Source of the DNA: Porogramme epimiltina
Lineage: Eukaryota > Basidiomycota > Agaricomycetes > Polyporales > Polyporaceae
Assembly: GCA_900155495.1 (NCBI GenBank)
Contig: FTLJ01000086.1
Coordinates: forward strand, 1-64,000
Direction of reading: 5' to 3'
DNA length: 64,000 bases
Numbering within the stretch: position 1 is the stretch's first letter; each line of letters opens with the position of its first letter. The translations under genes were made by a program, and so were the position numbers. Below are positions 26,005-36,254 of the stretch, piece after piece. The notes below the pieces were generated by a model. That model had not been told where the DNA came from, searched no databases, and was given only the letters and a program-made list of their open reading frames with translations.

Positions 26005-27344
26005 AGGCCGGGTAGGTTGTATATGCGAGAAGAGATAGGGGCTCTGGTGACTAGGAGCCAATTGAGCAGGCGTGCCGAAGGTGCGTCGGCCGGATTGAAG
26101 AGCAAGATACTGTATCTAATCTCACAGCAATAAAGTTTTAGGCGAGTACTTACCTCGCTAGGAGGTACGTAAGCAGGTCTCAACGCTTCTGCATTGGGGC
26201 GCTTATCACGCTTCCTTCACGTCTTGCACCCCACCATGCAAAGGGTGGTACCATCGCTTTTCTTGCGACATGCCTTCACAACTCTCAAATCTGACTGCTC
26301 CCATCGTTCGAGCCTCGGTAGATGTGCCGCGCTTGGTCTCTTCGCGCCAGTGCAGGCGCTCACCCTCCGCGAAGTAGGCTGCCCTCCTACCCAGGTTACC
26401 TGAAGGCCTACCACCACATGGCAAACGTATCCTAACCTCTGCGTTCGCGCGCGTCCGGGGCCTGCATCACGCTGCTCTACCTGGGCAGCGATGAGGGCCA
26501 GGCCCCTCTCACCTCCAAGGGCAAAACATCTCACCAGACCGCTTTTTCTCGTTCAATGCCATATTCAATATCATCAATCAATCCCGGCCAACTCAAAGCT
26601 CAGCTGCCATGGCGTATTGTCGTCCACATGACTCAGGGGAAATTTCCCTGGCCTCTTCAGGGCTGCTACTTGACCTCGCTCGGCCTTCGTGGTGAGTTCG
26701 GGCTCCAAGTCAGGTGATGGCACTTTTGGGGTGCGGCATGCGGCACTCGTTGACAGAGTGAGAGGTTGGACAACGTACTTGCTAGGTTGCGGACAGTGCC
26801 TAGCCGCGGATCCTCTCTGTCGGGGCCTAATGGTCTCACCGAAGTACAGCATGCATTGGCTGCCGCGAGGCTCGCGGACAAAACGGCGCGGACATATAAC
26901 CCCAAGGTTGGCCTCTACCCTTCTCGCCCAGTCTTATTGTGAGCCTGCAGCTACTGCTAGCAAGGTTCAAGCCCAATGTTCAGGTCGGTGCTCACTCCAA
27001 GTTCGCTGGCTTGGCTCGCCATTCCGTGGCTCGTGGCTGTGCTGTCGGAGAATGTCAGCACGGTGGCAGCTCCGCTCTTCCTCTATTTGACACCTTTTCA
27101 ACTGGTCCCGTTTACAATCACTTCAGCATGCCATTCACCCGAGTCCGCCTAGCTCACGCAATTCGCCTTACCACTCCGGCGAATGGTCCGTTGAGAGCAC
27201 GCAGGAGATGGGTTTGGCGTATACAATATAGTCATGATGTCATACACATTAATGAACATTGGTACAGTCACATTGGCTTTATTGACCTCGCCGCAACACG
27301 TCCATCCCTAATCCGACCCCGCACAGCGCATATTCGCCGTGTGT

Positions 27345-27795
27345 TTAGAGAGTGATGGGCAAGCAGCCGATGGAGATGAGGCCACCCTACGAGATCCCGG
27401 TAAGTGAAAGGGCTGGCATGTGATCATATGCATGTACTTACGACGTTGTTGTTGTCGCAGCACACAGCGTTCGCGCTGCACTCGTTACCAGTACCCACGC
27501 CGATGACGGTGATCGGAGAGCAGTCGAGGCCAACGAGGACATTCAGGTCCTGGAGGATGATGCCCAACAGGCCGAGGATGATGCCGACACCAGCAGAGTT
27601 TGCCTACGTAGCGCATGCCAACATCAGTGTCAAGCACAGAAATGAATGACGAAAGCCGCTTACGGTCTGGACCTGCTGGCAGCACTGGATAGCGCCTGTT
27701 GAGCACGATTGACGCGCCTGGAGGTCGACCGGAGTGGCAGCCGCAAGAAGGGGGAGGGCAGCGACGGAGATGGCGGCAAGGCGAGAGAACATCAT
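27345..27795 (-). CDS. Class I hydrophobin, copy A
   Basis: Small secreted amphipathic protein that self-assembles at air-water interfaces and coats aerial hyphae. Three exons: 27795-27664, 27603-27442, 27386-27345 (111 aa). It has a signal peptide ([20 protein letters not shown]). The eight Cys follow the class I order: one Cys in QSCS, CC in IQCCQQ, a long hydrophobic loop, single Cys in GLDCS and NQCS, CC in AVCCDN, and the last in IGCLP. It differs from copy B at only about five residues, and both introns have the same lengths (60 and 55 bp). The start was set at the first of two tandem ATGs. Confidence 0.95.
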
Positions 27796-27892
27796 CGTAA
27801 TCGTGTTGAGAGGAGGGTGAGGGAGGTGAGTGCTGCTGGTGCTGCTGGGTGATGTAGACCTGAAGCCTGAGGTCCTCCTGTGTTCTGACCTC

Positions 27893-27901
27893 CTTTTTAT
27901 A
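27893..27901 (-). promoter_or_regulatory. TATA box of hydrophobin copy A
   Basis: The minus strand reads TATAAAAAG about 100 bp upstream of the ATG. Its counterpart in copy B lies at 34178-34186. The position is typical of strongly transcribed fungal structural genes. Confidence 0.6.
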
Positions 27902-28785
27902 CCCTCAGATACAACCTGGAAGAGTGTACCTCCTCGTGTGCCAAGCACAAGACGTGCGAGTTGAGTGGTACGTCCGCGCGGTCTCGGAGCGTAATCCGGT
28001 CATTGAGTCTACTTGGAGTCAGGGACGGGAGGCTCGCGTTGTCGGTTTTGAACGACAGTCAGTGCGCGGGGACCTCCACCATCCGTCCAAGCACTGCGTT
28101 CATCAGTCAAGAAAACGGGCTTCTTTGGTCGCCGTCCGTCGCATACCCGAGTCCGCGTGGATGACGGACCGGATTCCTCGACACAACACAGGATGTTGTC
28201 CAAAGAACGCTCGCGTACGCCCGCACAAACCGCTTTCGAGCTGTCGTTCTGGATTGCTGTGGGGCGGATTTCACGAGGGTGCAACGAAGGTGGGTGCCCG
28301 GCTCCCTGTCCTAGCCGAGATGAAGACTAACACCACATGGCGAACCCTTGCATAGGGCTCGCGCTAGTTCGCACGCTCTAACATCCCCGCGCGGGTCTCG
28401 TTCCGCTCTCGTCACATAGCGCATGTCATACCATCGTCTTGTAGGGCGCTGCGTCATCTCTCGTGGTACATCGTTCTGCCCTTCAACCTCTAGTTTCCGC
28501 GGTCCACCCGGAAACCAGGCCACAGGCTTCCGTGGGCAACTCAACTTTGACGTCAGGTGACAGCATTTTGACACACGGTGTGCTGAATCTCCGCAACCGG
28601 ACTTGAACACAGGAAACACCGTTGCCCGAAGTGGATCGTCACATTCGGAGATTCTGACACGTGGGCTGTGCATCCATTTGGAGGGGGCGTTGGTAAGAGT
28701 CGCTGGCTCTCGGGGGGCGCACCTGAAGACCGGCTCTCGCGGCTCCTTCGAGTCTTCCCTGAGCCCTCCCGCTGACCCACTTCTC

Positions 28786-29356
28786 GTTCCGGAAGGCGTT
28801 CTATCACCTAAACATCAAAGACATCGAGGACCTCGTTGTTGACCTGCCTGTCTTAGATAATGTGAATCAGCCAGAATCTTGCGTATGCCTTTCGGCCCCC
28901 GATGAGTTGACGCCCCTTACTACAGGACGGTGCCTCATACAACGGGGGGCAAGCGGCCGGGGGCAAGTACGATCTCCTCATCGCTGCGACGCGTCACCTC
29001 AGCGCCGACTAGGACGGAGTCATGCACAAAATCGTTCACGTCCACAAGGACATCCAGGCATGCTTCCACGACGCTCTCAAACTCACGCCCTCGTTCGGGC
29101 CTAAAATTAATATCTGGCCTAAGCGTACATCTGTTTCGTGGCGAACCAGGCTCGCGGCAACTACTCCCGGAGTTTCAAGGGTGGTTCTTACTTTGGCAGC
29201 AGGGGCCTCGATTACCAGAAGGCGTGCCTCGTGCCACTGCTCTCTAAGAGGCCTCGTAATCCTACAGCACGCCCGGAGCTAGTGGAAGTCCAGCCCATCG
29301 ACCAACCCGAGCGGAGCGCTGAGGCAGCACTCGGCATCGTTATCGTTCATACATAG
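28786..29356 (+). pseudogene. Truncated sesquiterpene synthase relic
   Basis: This matches only the 3' part of the terpene synthases at 29874 and 36255. It starts inside exon 3 (KAFYHLNIKDIEDLVVDL) and keeps the position of the intron before the NSE region. The NSE segment is degenerate: ASYNGGQAAGG lacks the metal-binding Glu. A TAG interrupts the frame at 29010-29012, and a frame change follows PSFGPKINIW. The C-terminus resumes in another frame as GSYFGSRGLDYQKACLVPLL and ends VDLVEVQ-like as in the 36255 gene, to which it is closer. The DEYTD aspartate motif and all N-terminal exons are absent. It is a dead copy left by tandem duplication. Confidence 0.88.
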
Positions 29357-29873
29357 ATGCGAATACCTGGACCTCCACCATAGAAGCTACGGTTAATGAC
29401 TTGGTAAGCTCCAGAGACAAGTATCATGTGTGCACCCATACTTATAAGGTCTACTAGACAGGTTTGACGGGTCCGTTACTAGATGCCAATATGCTGGAAA
29501 ATATATCAGCATCCATATCTTCAGTGTGAGTAGTAACTCAGATGGGAAACGGCGACAGTCGTACGAGCAACCTCTGTGCGCTGGCGTGCTGTAAGACATT
29601 ACAGATACCTAGAGGCTAGATGCCAAGTGTTATCGATGAATTGACGTGAGTCCTTACAAGTTACGTTGACGGGAAGTTTCTTCTTACCCGTTTCGGCTGA
29701 GCTTAAATGATTTATTTAGTGCCGTGTCTCAGCCACGAACATGACTGCATGCCTGCCAGGCTCAAGCTCTGATATGTGGGTTGCGGCCGTTGGGTATTTG
29801 AAGACACGTGAACTGCCTCGGGCCCCCAACTCCACTGCTTGACCAACTCGACGCATCTTATACTACCCGCACA
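29357..29873. repeat. Spacer, partly a copy of the TPS2 3' flank
   Basis: Bases about 29380-29620 resemble 37610-37830 downstream of the intact synthase at 36255, sharing for example the word GTTACTAGATGCCAATAT with small changes. This supports the relic and its 3' flank being one duplicated piece. The remainder contains the promoter of the synthase at 29874; no clear TATA box was identified. Confidence 0.6.
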
Positions 29874-31195
29874 ATGTCTACACAAGCTGCCCCATCCCAT
29901 ATCCCCCACTCTCTGACGTCCGAGAAGTCTATTGTCGTGCAAGTGGAAGAGCCTGAGGGCAAGACCAATACCTACCTCTATATACCTGACACTATGGATG
30001 AGTGGCCATGGCCGCGGAAGATGAACCCGTACTATCTCCAAGTTACAGCCGAGTCTGATGCATGGCTGAAGGCCTTCAAACCGTTTACGATGGAGTCACA
30101 GTATGCATTCGACAAGGGCGATTTTGGTCGCCTCGCCGCGCTTGTGTTTCCGGACGTCTCTCGTGGTATATACTATATTCTCTCACCATCCGACACTTGC
30201 GGCTTGCTTACTATACGCTACAGACTCTTTCCGGACTGGCGTTGATTTGATGAACGTTCTCTTCGTCTTGGACGAGTACACGGACGTTGCCTCACCCACT
30301 GTCGTCCGCGAGATGGTCGACATCGTCATTGATGCTCTACATAACCCAGACAAGGCTCGTCCAGAGGGCGAGACTGTATTGGGCGAGCTCACGCGTCAGT
30401 CAGTGTATTTTACTACTCCGGTTCATGGACCGTCGTCTTACCTCCTTCCTTGCACGTAGGTTCTGGGCTCGCGGTCGTACAACGGCAACACCCGAGGCCG
30501 CGAAGCATTTTAAGGAGACATTTACCGAATGGCTTCATTCAGTGATCACTCAGGCCCAGGATCGCAACAATGCCATCGTGCACACTATGGAGTCGTACCT
30601 CAATATCCGCCGTTTAGATGTTGGTGTGCGACAAACGTTTATGCCAGGCGAATTGCACCTCTCGCTCCCCGATGAAGTATATTATCACCCGGTTATTAAG
30701 GAGCTCGAGGACCTTGTTGTGGACCTCGTCATTCTGGACAACGTGAGTCGTTTAAAATTGTTTCCGCTCGTGTCTTCCGCGGCATTCGGCCCGCTCAACA
30801 TCATACTATAGGACATCGCTTCTTACAACCGGGAACAGGCGCGAGGCGACGTGCACAACATTCTCTTCGTCGCAATGGACCAACACAACACCGACTTTGA
30901 CGGAGCGATGGCCTGGGTCGTCGACTTCCACAAGGAGATAGAAACACGCTTCCATGACACACTCACGCGCGTGCCGTCGTTCGGGCCCGAGGTCGACGCC
31001 CAACTTCAAGAATACATCGACCTTCTCAGCAACTGGCCGCGCGGGAACTATTGTTGGAACTTCGAGGGAGGCCGTTACTTTGGCAGCAAGGGGCTCGAGT
31101 ACCAAAGGACACGCCTCGTGCCGCTACTCCCGAAGTGTATCCCGCAGATTCCTGCCACGGACTACGAGCTTGTTCAAGTGCAGTTGATTGACTAG
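29874..31195 (+). CDS. Sesquiterpene synthase 1
   Basis: Class I terpene cyclase that ionises farnesyl diphosphate to make a sesquiterpene; the product is unknown. Four exons: 29874-30165, 30224-30398, 30460-30742, 30812-31195 (377 aa). The Asp-rich Mg-binding motif is LDEYTD. The NSE triad NDIASYNREQARGD is rebuilt across intron 3. The C-terminal WNFEGGRYFGSKGLEYQ corresponds to the conserved RY pair region of basidiomycete synthases. Exons 2 and 3 have exactly the lengths of those in synthase 2 (175 and 283 nt), confirming paralogy. All catalytic motifs are intact, so it is probably active. No adjacent P450 or other tailoring gene lies next to it; the nearest P450 is 17 kb away. Confidence 0.93.
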
Positions 31196-31419
31196 CTGAA
31201 GTGGGCACAGTGTCGAAAGTAGTTGCTACTTAAATGAAAATCTACATGGGGTCATACATCCATCACCCTGCCGAGCCCCTAACACAATGTGTACTCGATA
31301 GTTGCGACGGAGTATTACTACCGGGGACCTCCATTGACATGCCGAGGGCTGTACCAAGCACGAAAATCCGATTAAATAAGCCACAGAGACCATTGCGACT
31401 TGCACTCAGGCCCGAGCGG

Positions 31420-31875
31420 CTTGAATAGCCGCGATGAAGCTCTACAAATCCGTCGGAAGGTCGTCGTAGGGGTTGTCGTTGTTTGCCCGAGTATCGTCTG
31501 TCACACAAAACGCCTTGATCTTATCCGCCATGATCAAGTGCGAGTCCGTTACTACTCCTGCTTGCATACTCGCTTCGCCCTCCCGTGTAGCGACGCACCT
31601 AAGCACAGCAACATTTGTTTGTCGGGCAGCTGCGGGGTACACTGCTGATGCTCTGAACTGGGCTGGATCCTCAAAGTCCCTGGGCCACTGCTTGAAACGG
31701 GACGCTCAGGTGCACTGTGATGCTGTGGAAGTAGCGATCGTCAGCACCGTTGAATGCCTCAATCGGGGATATGATAATGCCTCACGGTTCAAGCAGCGAA
31801 GCCTAGTCTAAGCAGTTCAGGCCTTTAATCGGGTTGATGTAGAGACGAGCACCCCAGAGAACAGCAGTGCTCCGG
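31420..31875 (-). pseudogene. Spherulin-4-like gene relic with internal deletion
   Basis: On the minus strand this matches both ends of the intact gene at 37968-38909. The 3' coding part is recognisable (DKIKAFCVTDDTRANN), but it joins at about 31552 directly to sequence equivalent to the middle of exon 2. Roughly 0.4 kb including introns 2 and 3 is therefore missing. The frame is disrupted upstream as well. It sits directly downstream of sesquiterpene synthase 1, exactly where the intact gene sits relative to synthase 2. Confidence 0.85.
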
Positions 31876-31989
31876 CAGCTCACTGAAAAATGTGCATGCC
31901 GAGGGCCGCTAACGCCGACGCAAGATCAACTTCCCTACCGTTCCGTGAGTACTGACTCTGGAAGCATAGTAAGTTACTCACCTAGGTGT

Positions 31990-32262
31990 TTCGCGCACCC
32001 ACGTGTGCGTCCTCGTGCCTCGCAATGCACTACTCCCGCCCGTGCGCCCTCAGGCTCGTCACGTCTTCTTGGATTGACTACGCCTGCTCCTCCGTGTTCG
32101 CATCTGCTTCCTCGGCGGAGGAGCCTCCCGAAGACGGTCCTCGGCGCTCAGACGGTCTTCCTTCACGCCGGCGGGTAGAGGGACATCCACGTCTTCTGCA
32201 CGTGCGGCCGACAGACTCGAGCAGCAAGTCCGCGTGGAGGTTGATGATTGCGACCCAGCCAA
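31990..32262 (-). pseudogene. 3' fragment of the HERP-like gene
   Basis: This corresponds to the last third of the gene at 39814-41529. On the minus strand it keeps VAIINLHADLLLESVG (intact gene VATINLHAEDLLLESGG), then small deletions and frame changes, then REAPPP and ADANTE-like pieces. No start or upstream exons exist. The left end of duplicated hydrophobin block B follows immediately at about 32263, marking a recombination junction. Confidence 0.85.
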
Positions 32263-33638
32263 TGCCAGATAGGTTGTACACGCGGGAAGATATAGAGGTA
32301 CCCAGTAGCGGCCAGGGGCCATTGAGCAGGCGTGCCGAAGGTGATCAGTCGGCCGGAAAGTTGAAGATCCCGTATCTAATCATCTCACAATAATAATCTC
32401 ATAATAGAGTTTCAAGCGAGTGCTTACCCCTTAGGAGGTACGTAAGCAGGTCTCTTCACGCTCCATCAGAGCGCTTATCACGCTTCCTTCAAGGCGGCGG
32501 CAACAACCATGCAAAAGGTGACATCACCGCTTCGCCTTCACCATTCTCAGAACTGACGAGATCTTCTATCTTTCGGGCTTCGGTAGGTGTGCCGGCTTGG
32601 TCTTTCTACGCCCGTGCAGGACCCAGGATCCGTGTTGAAGCCCTTCCACCTAGGTTACCTAAAGGCCTACCACTACACATATCCTAATCTCCCGTCCTGC
32701 TGCGTTCGCGTGTCCCCGTGTGCCGCGTTCAGTCGCTCTGCCTGCGTCGCGATACATATGTTGAGTGCGGCCACCCATGCTACTTCATGCCGATTGCCCT
32801 GACTTACTACCAGCAGGCCTCTCCGATCACCCCCAAAGGCAAATTGTCTCACTGAACCACCATTTCTCGCTCAACGTCATATTCGACATCATCATCCCGA
32901 CCGGCTTGAAGCTGTGCTGCCACGGCACGTTGTCGTCCGCCTCATCTCTTTCCCTGGCCTTCGTATGGCCGCTATGACCCCACTCGGTCTCTGCTGTCAC
33001 CTGTGAGCTCGAGCTCCAGGTCAGATACGGCACGCGGCACTCTCTGGCGAAGCGAGAGCGGAAGGACGGGCGACGTACTCGCTGGGTGCGCACGGTGCCT
33101 GGCCGTGGCACCTCGCTATTGAGGGTCTGGCTGACATGCAGTGCGCACCTGTTGCCACGAGGCTCACGGACAGAACGCTGTGCATATATGAGCACAAGGT
33201 TGGCCTCTGCTCCTTTCAGCTTTCAGAACGTTCATTATGGCTTACCTTGCGCCTACAGATACTGCTAGCAAGGCTCAAGCTCCATGTCCAGGCCGGCACT
33301 CGCGCCGGGTTCACTGAACCGTTCGGTGGCTCATGGCTGTGCCGTCGGAGAATGTCAGCACGGTGGCAGCTCCGTTCTTCCTCTGTTTGACACCGTCTCA
33401 ACTGGACGCGTTCATAGTCACTTCGGTATGCTATTCACTCGAGTACGCCTAGCTCACGCAATTCGTCTTACCACTCCGGAGAAGAGTCCGTCGAGAGCAC
33501 GCAGGAGATGGGTTTGGCGGATACAATATACTCATGATGTCATACACATTATTGAACATTGGTACAGTCACACTGCTGCCACAACAAGTCCATCCCTAGT
33601 CCGACACTGCGCAGCGTATATTCGCTGTATTGCTGCGC

Positions 33639-34089
33639 TTAGAGAGTGACGGGCACGCAGCCAATGGAGATGAGGCCGCCCTATGAGATACCGGTAAGTG
33701 AGAGACCTAGTCTGTGACCATATGCATGTGCTTACAACGTTGTTGTTGTCGCAGCACACAGCGTTCGCGCTGCACTGGTTACCAGTGCCCACGCCAATGA
33801 CAGTGATCGGAGAGCAGTCAAGGCCAACGAGGACATTCAAGTCCTGGAGGATGATGCCCAACAAGCCGAGGATGATGCCGACACCAGCAGAGTTTGCCTG
33901 CGTAGCGCATGTCAACACCAGTGTCAAGCACAGAAACGAAAGACGAAAGACGCTTACGGTCTGGACCTGCTGGCAGCACTGAATAGCGCCTGTCGAGCAC
34001 GATTGACGCGCCTGGAGGTCAACTGGTGTGGCAGCCGCAAGAAGGGGGAGGGCAGCGATGGAGATGGCAGAGAAGCGAGAGAACATCAT
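33639..34089 (-). CDS. Class I hydrophobin, copy B
   Basis: Paralogue of the gene at 27345-27795. Three exons: 34089-33958, 33897-33736, 33680-33639 (111 aa). The signal peptide ([20 protein letters not shown]) and all eight class I Cys positions are intact, ending [13 protein letters not shown]. Replacements relative to copy A are conservative (L/F, A/S, V/I, L/V, I/V), and intron lengths are identical. Both copies are therefore probably functional and recently duplicated or homogenised by gene conversion. Confidence 0.95.
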
Positions 34090-34177
34090 CGTGATCGTGT
34101 TGAGAGGAGGGTGAGGGTGCTGGGTGCTGCTGGGTGAGGTAGACCTGAAGCCTGAGGTCCTCCTGTATTCTGACCTA

Positions 34178-34186
34178 CTCTTTATA
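34178..34186 (-). promoter_or_regulatory. TATA box of hydrophobin copy B
   Basis: The minus strand reads TATAAAGAG about 90 bp upstream of the ATG, the equivalent position to the TATA box of copy A. Confidence 0.55.
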
Positions 34187-34706
34187 CCTTTAGAGACAAC
34201 TTGGAAGAGCGTACCTCCTCGTGTGCCAAGCACGAGACGTGCGAGTTGAGTGGTACGTCCGCGCGGTCTCGGATCGTAATCCGGTCATTGAGTCTACTTG
34301 GAGTCAGGGACGGGAGGCTCGCGTTGTCGGTTTTGAACGGCAGTCAGTGAGCGGGGACCTCCACCATCCGTCTAAGCACTGCATTCATCATTCAAGAAAA
34401 CGGGGGTTCTTTGTTCGCCGTCCGCCACACACCGGAATCCGCGTGGATGACGGACCGGATTCCTCGACACAACACAGGATGTTGTCCAAAGAACCCTCGC
34501 GTACGCCCGCACAGAACGCTTTCGAGCCGTCAACAGGGGTTGCTGTGGGGCGATTTTCACGAGGGTTCAACGAAGGTGGGTGCCCGGCTCCCTGTCCTAG
34601 CCGAGATGAAGACTAAGACCACATGGCGAACCCTTGCATAGGGCTCGCACTAGTTCGCACGCTCTAACATCCCCGCGCGGGTCTCGCTCCGTTCTCGTCA
34701 TCACGA

Positions 34707-34755
34707 GTATGACATCCATGCACGCACGGACTCCGTGCGTGCATGGATGTCATAC
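34707..34755. repeat. 49-bp near-perfect palindrome
   Basis: Two 24-bp arms are exact reverse complements around a single central C at 34731; the left arm begins GTATGACATCCATGCACGCA. It is present in duplicated block B only. The homologous site in block A (about 28410-28440) has a single short related word (CGCATGTCATAC). Transcribed, it would fold into a very stable hairpin. Confidence 0.9.
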
Positions 34756-35120
34756 GGACTACTCCGGTATGGCGTTTTCCCCGCGTATGGTGTCGCTCGC
34801 TCCAGCCCATCCGCATTCTATCAACGCCATGGTTAGAATCATCGTCTCGTAGGTTGCTGCATCGCCTCTCGTAGCACATTGTTCCGTCCTTCAACTTCTA
34901 GTTTCCACGGTGCATGTGGCGAAACATGCTGCGGCCTTCTGCGGGCAACTAGAACTTGAAACCAGGTGACAACATTTCGGCGATGTGCTGTCACATTCGA
35001 AGATTCTAACACGTGCGTTGCGTGGACATTTGGAGAGGGCGTCGGTAAGAGTCACTGGCGCTCTCGGGGGCCACCCCGGAGAGGCCTGTTTGAATAGAGG
35101 CGCCCATCACCCCTCCTTCA

Positions 35121-36254
35121 AGTCTGGCGCCGATCGACGCAAACTGTTAGGTATTATAAGACCCAGTTCAAGCAGTGTCCCGAGACCACCGGCGAGCTTC
35201 TTCAGCGGGTAACAGACATCACACTGCCCAGCGTGCGGTAACATCTGCGGCGTTCTCGCACTAGTTTGTGAGACCGAACTCCGTGCCCGTTTAGAGTCTC
35301 ATGTTGCTACTCTAAGTTATCCAAGCCCTTACTTACCAACCACATATAGCTTTATAGCTTTCATGGAAGATCTCTCAGCGTCGTCCCACCCATACGTGTA
35401 CCCGAGGTCCCAGAATTTCTGAGATCCCGAACCCCCAAGCCCGACGAGCTCGGGAAGTTATGGGATTGAAACGCCCAAGACTACACGCCTCGTGTGGTCC
35501 CCTCCCGCATAACAGGCCTGTTGCCTATCATATTAAGTTGACATCATAGGCGACCTGTCATTCGCTCACACGACTCAGGTACGCACTGTCCACCACTCTC
35601 CAGGCGTCGCAGACCACTCATTATTCATCTACTCAGGCAGTTTTGCCAGGGATGTCACCACTTGAATAACGCACCAGGGAGAATATACTAGGTATAGACG
35701 GGGAGGTAGAGGCTGTTGCAGAGACCTAATAGGGTGGTCATTTCAGTGAGTAATGACTCTACACTGGCACAAACCTTGATAGAGGCCTCGTGCCATCGTC
35801 GAAGATTTAGCAGTGCCTTACTCTAATGTACGTACCCGCAATCTCCGTGCTGTCGGAGGACCCCTCAGTAGTACACTATGCACCGACCCTGCGAGTGTTG
35901 CTATAGTGTAATATCCAGGTTAAGGAGGGTGCTAGACGTTTAGGTGCCCACGGTCTAAATTTTGCTAGGAGCTGTGCCGGAGGAATAGCCACGAAAGCGC
36001 GCAATAATAGCGAACCGGCAACGACGTACGTCCCTGCTGTGATGGGCCACTGATGATTTTATAGAAGCAAGAAACTTGATCGGACCTTGGGGGTGGGGGG
36101 TTCACTTTATAACCTCGACGCTGTCCTTGAGGCGTTCTCGCAAGTTGCAAAACCCTCTCGACTTCTCATTCCTCCCCTCCCCTACCTCGGTTCGTCTACC
36201 CTTCCGGCCTTCTCAACAGTGTGTTGCATACTAATGGAAACATATAATTGGGGG
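35121..36254. other. Unique spacer and promoter of sesquiterpene synthase 2
   Basis: No gene is recognised. The sequence is lower in GC than the genes and shows no duplicated counterpart in the window. A TATA-like TTTATAAC at 36107-36114 lies about 140 bp upstream of the synthase ATG. Confidence 0.5.

Larger units (their letters stand above)
26005..28785. repeat. Segmental duplication, copy A (hydrophobin unit)
   Basis: This ~2.8 kb block is homologous, in the same orientation, to 32263-35120. Shared landmarks include the words around 26065/32313 (TTGAGCAGGCGTGCCGAAGG), 26160/32435 (AGGAGGTACGTAAGCAGG), the whole hydrophobin gene, and about 0.9 kb upstream of it. The spacer 26005-27344 contains only non-conserved short frames. 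The spacer 27796-28785 is the hydrophobin promoter side. The boundaries are approximate, judged by eye. Confidence 0.85.
32263..35120. repeat. Segmental duplication, copy B (hydrophobin unit)
   Basis: Direct repeat of 26005-28785. The spacer 32263-33638 and the upstream side 34090-35120 align along their lengths, with scattered substitutions and small indels. The largest difference is an extra ~130 bp around 34700-34840 that includes a palindrome. Apart from the hydrophobin, no intact gene is seen in the block. Confidence 0.85.

Noticed and set aside
26194..27355. Possible small genes in the spacer left of hydrophobin A
   Set aside because: Frames are not preserved in the homologous spacer of block B, as expected for non-coding DNA.
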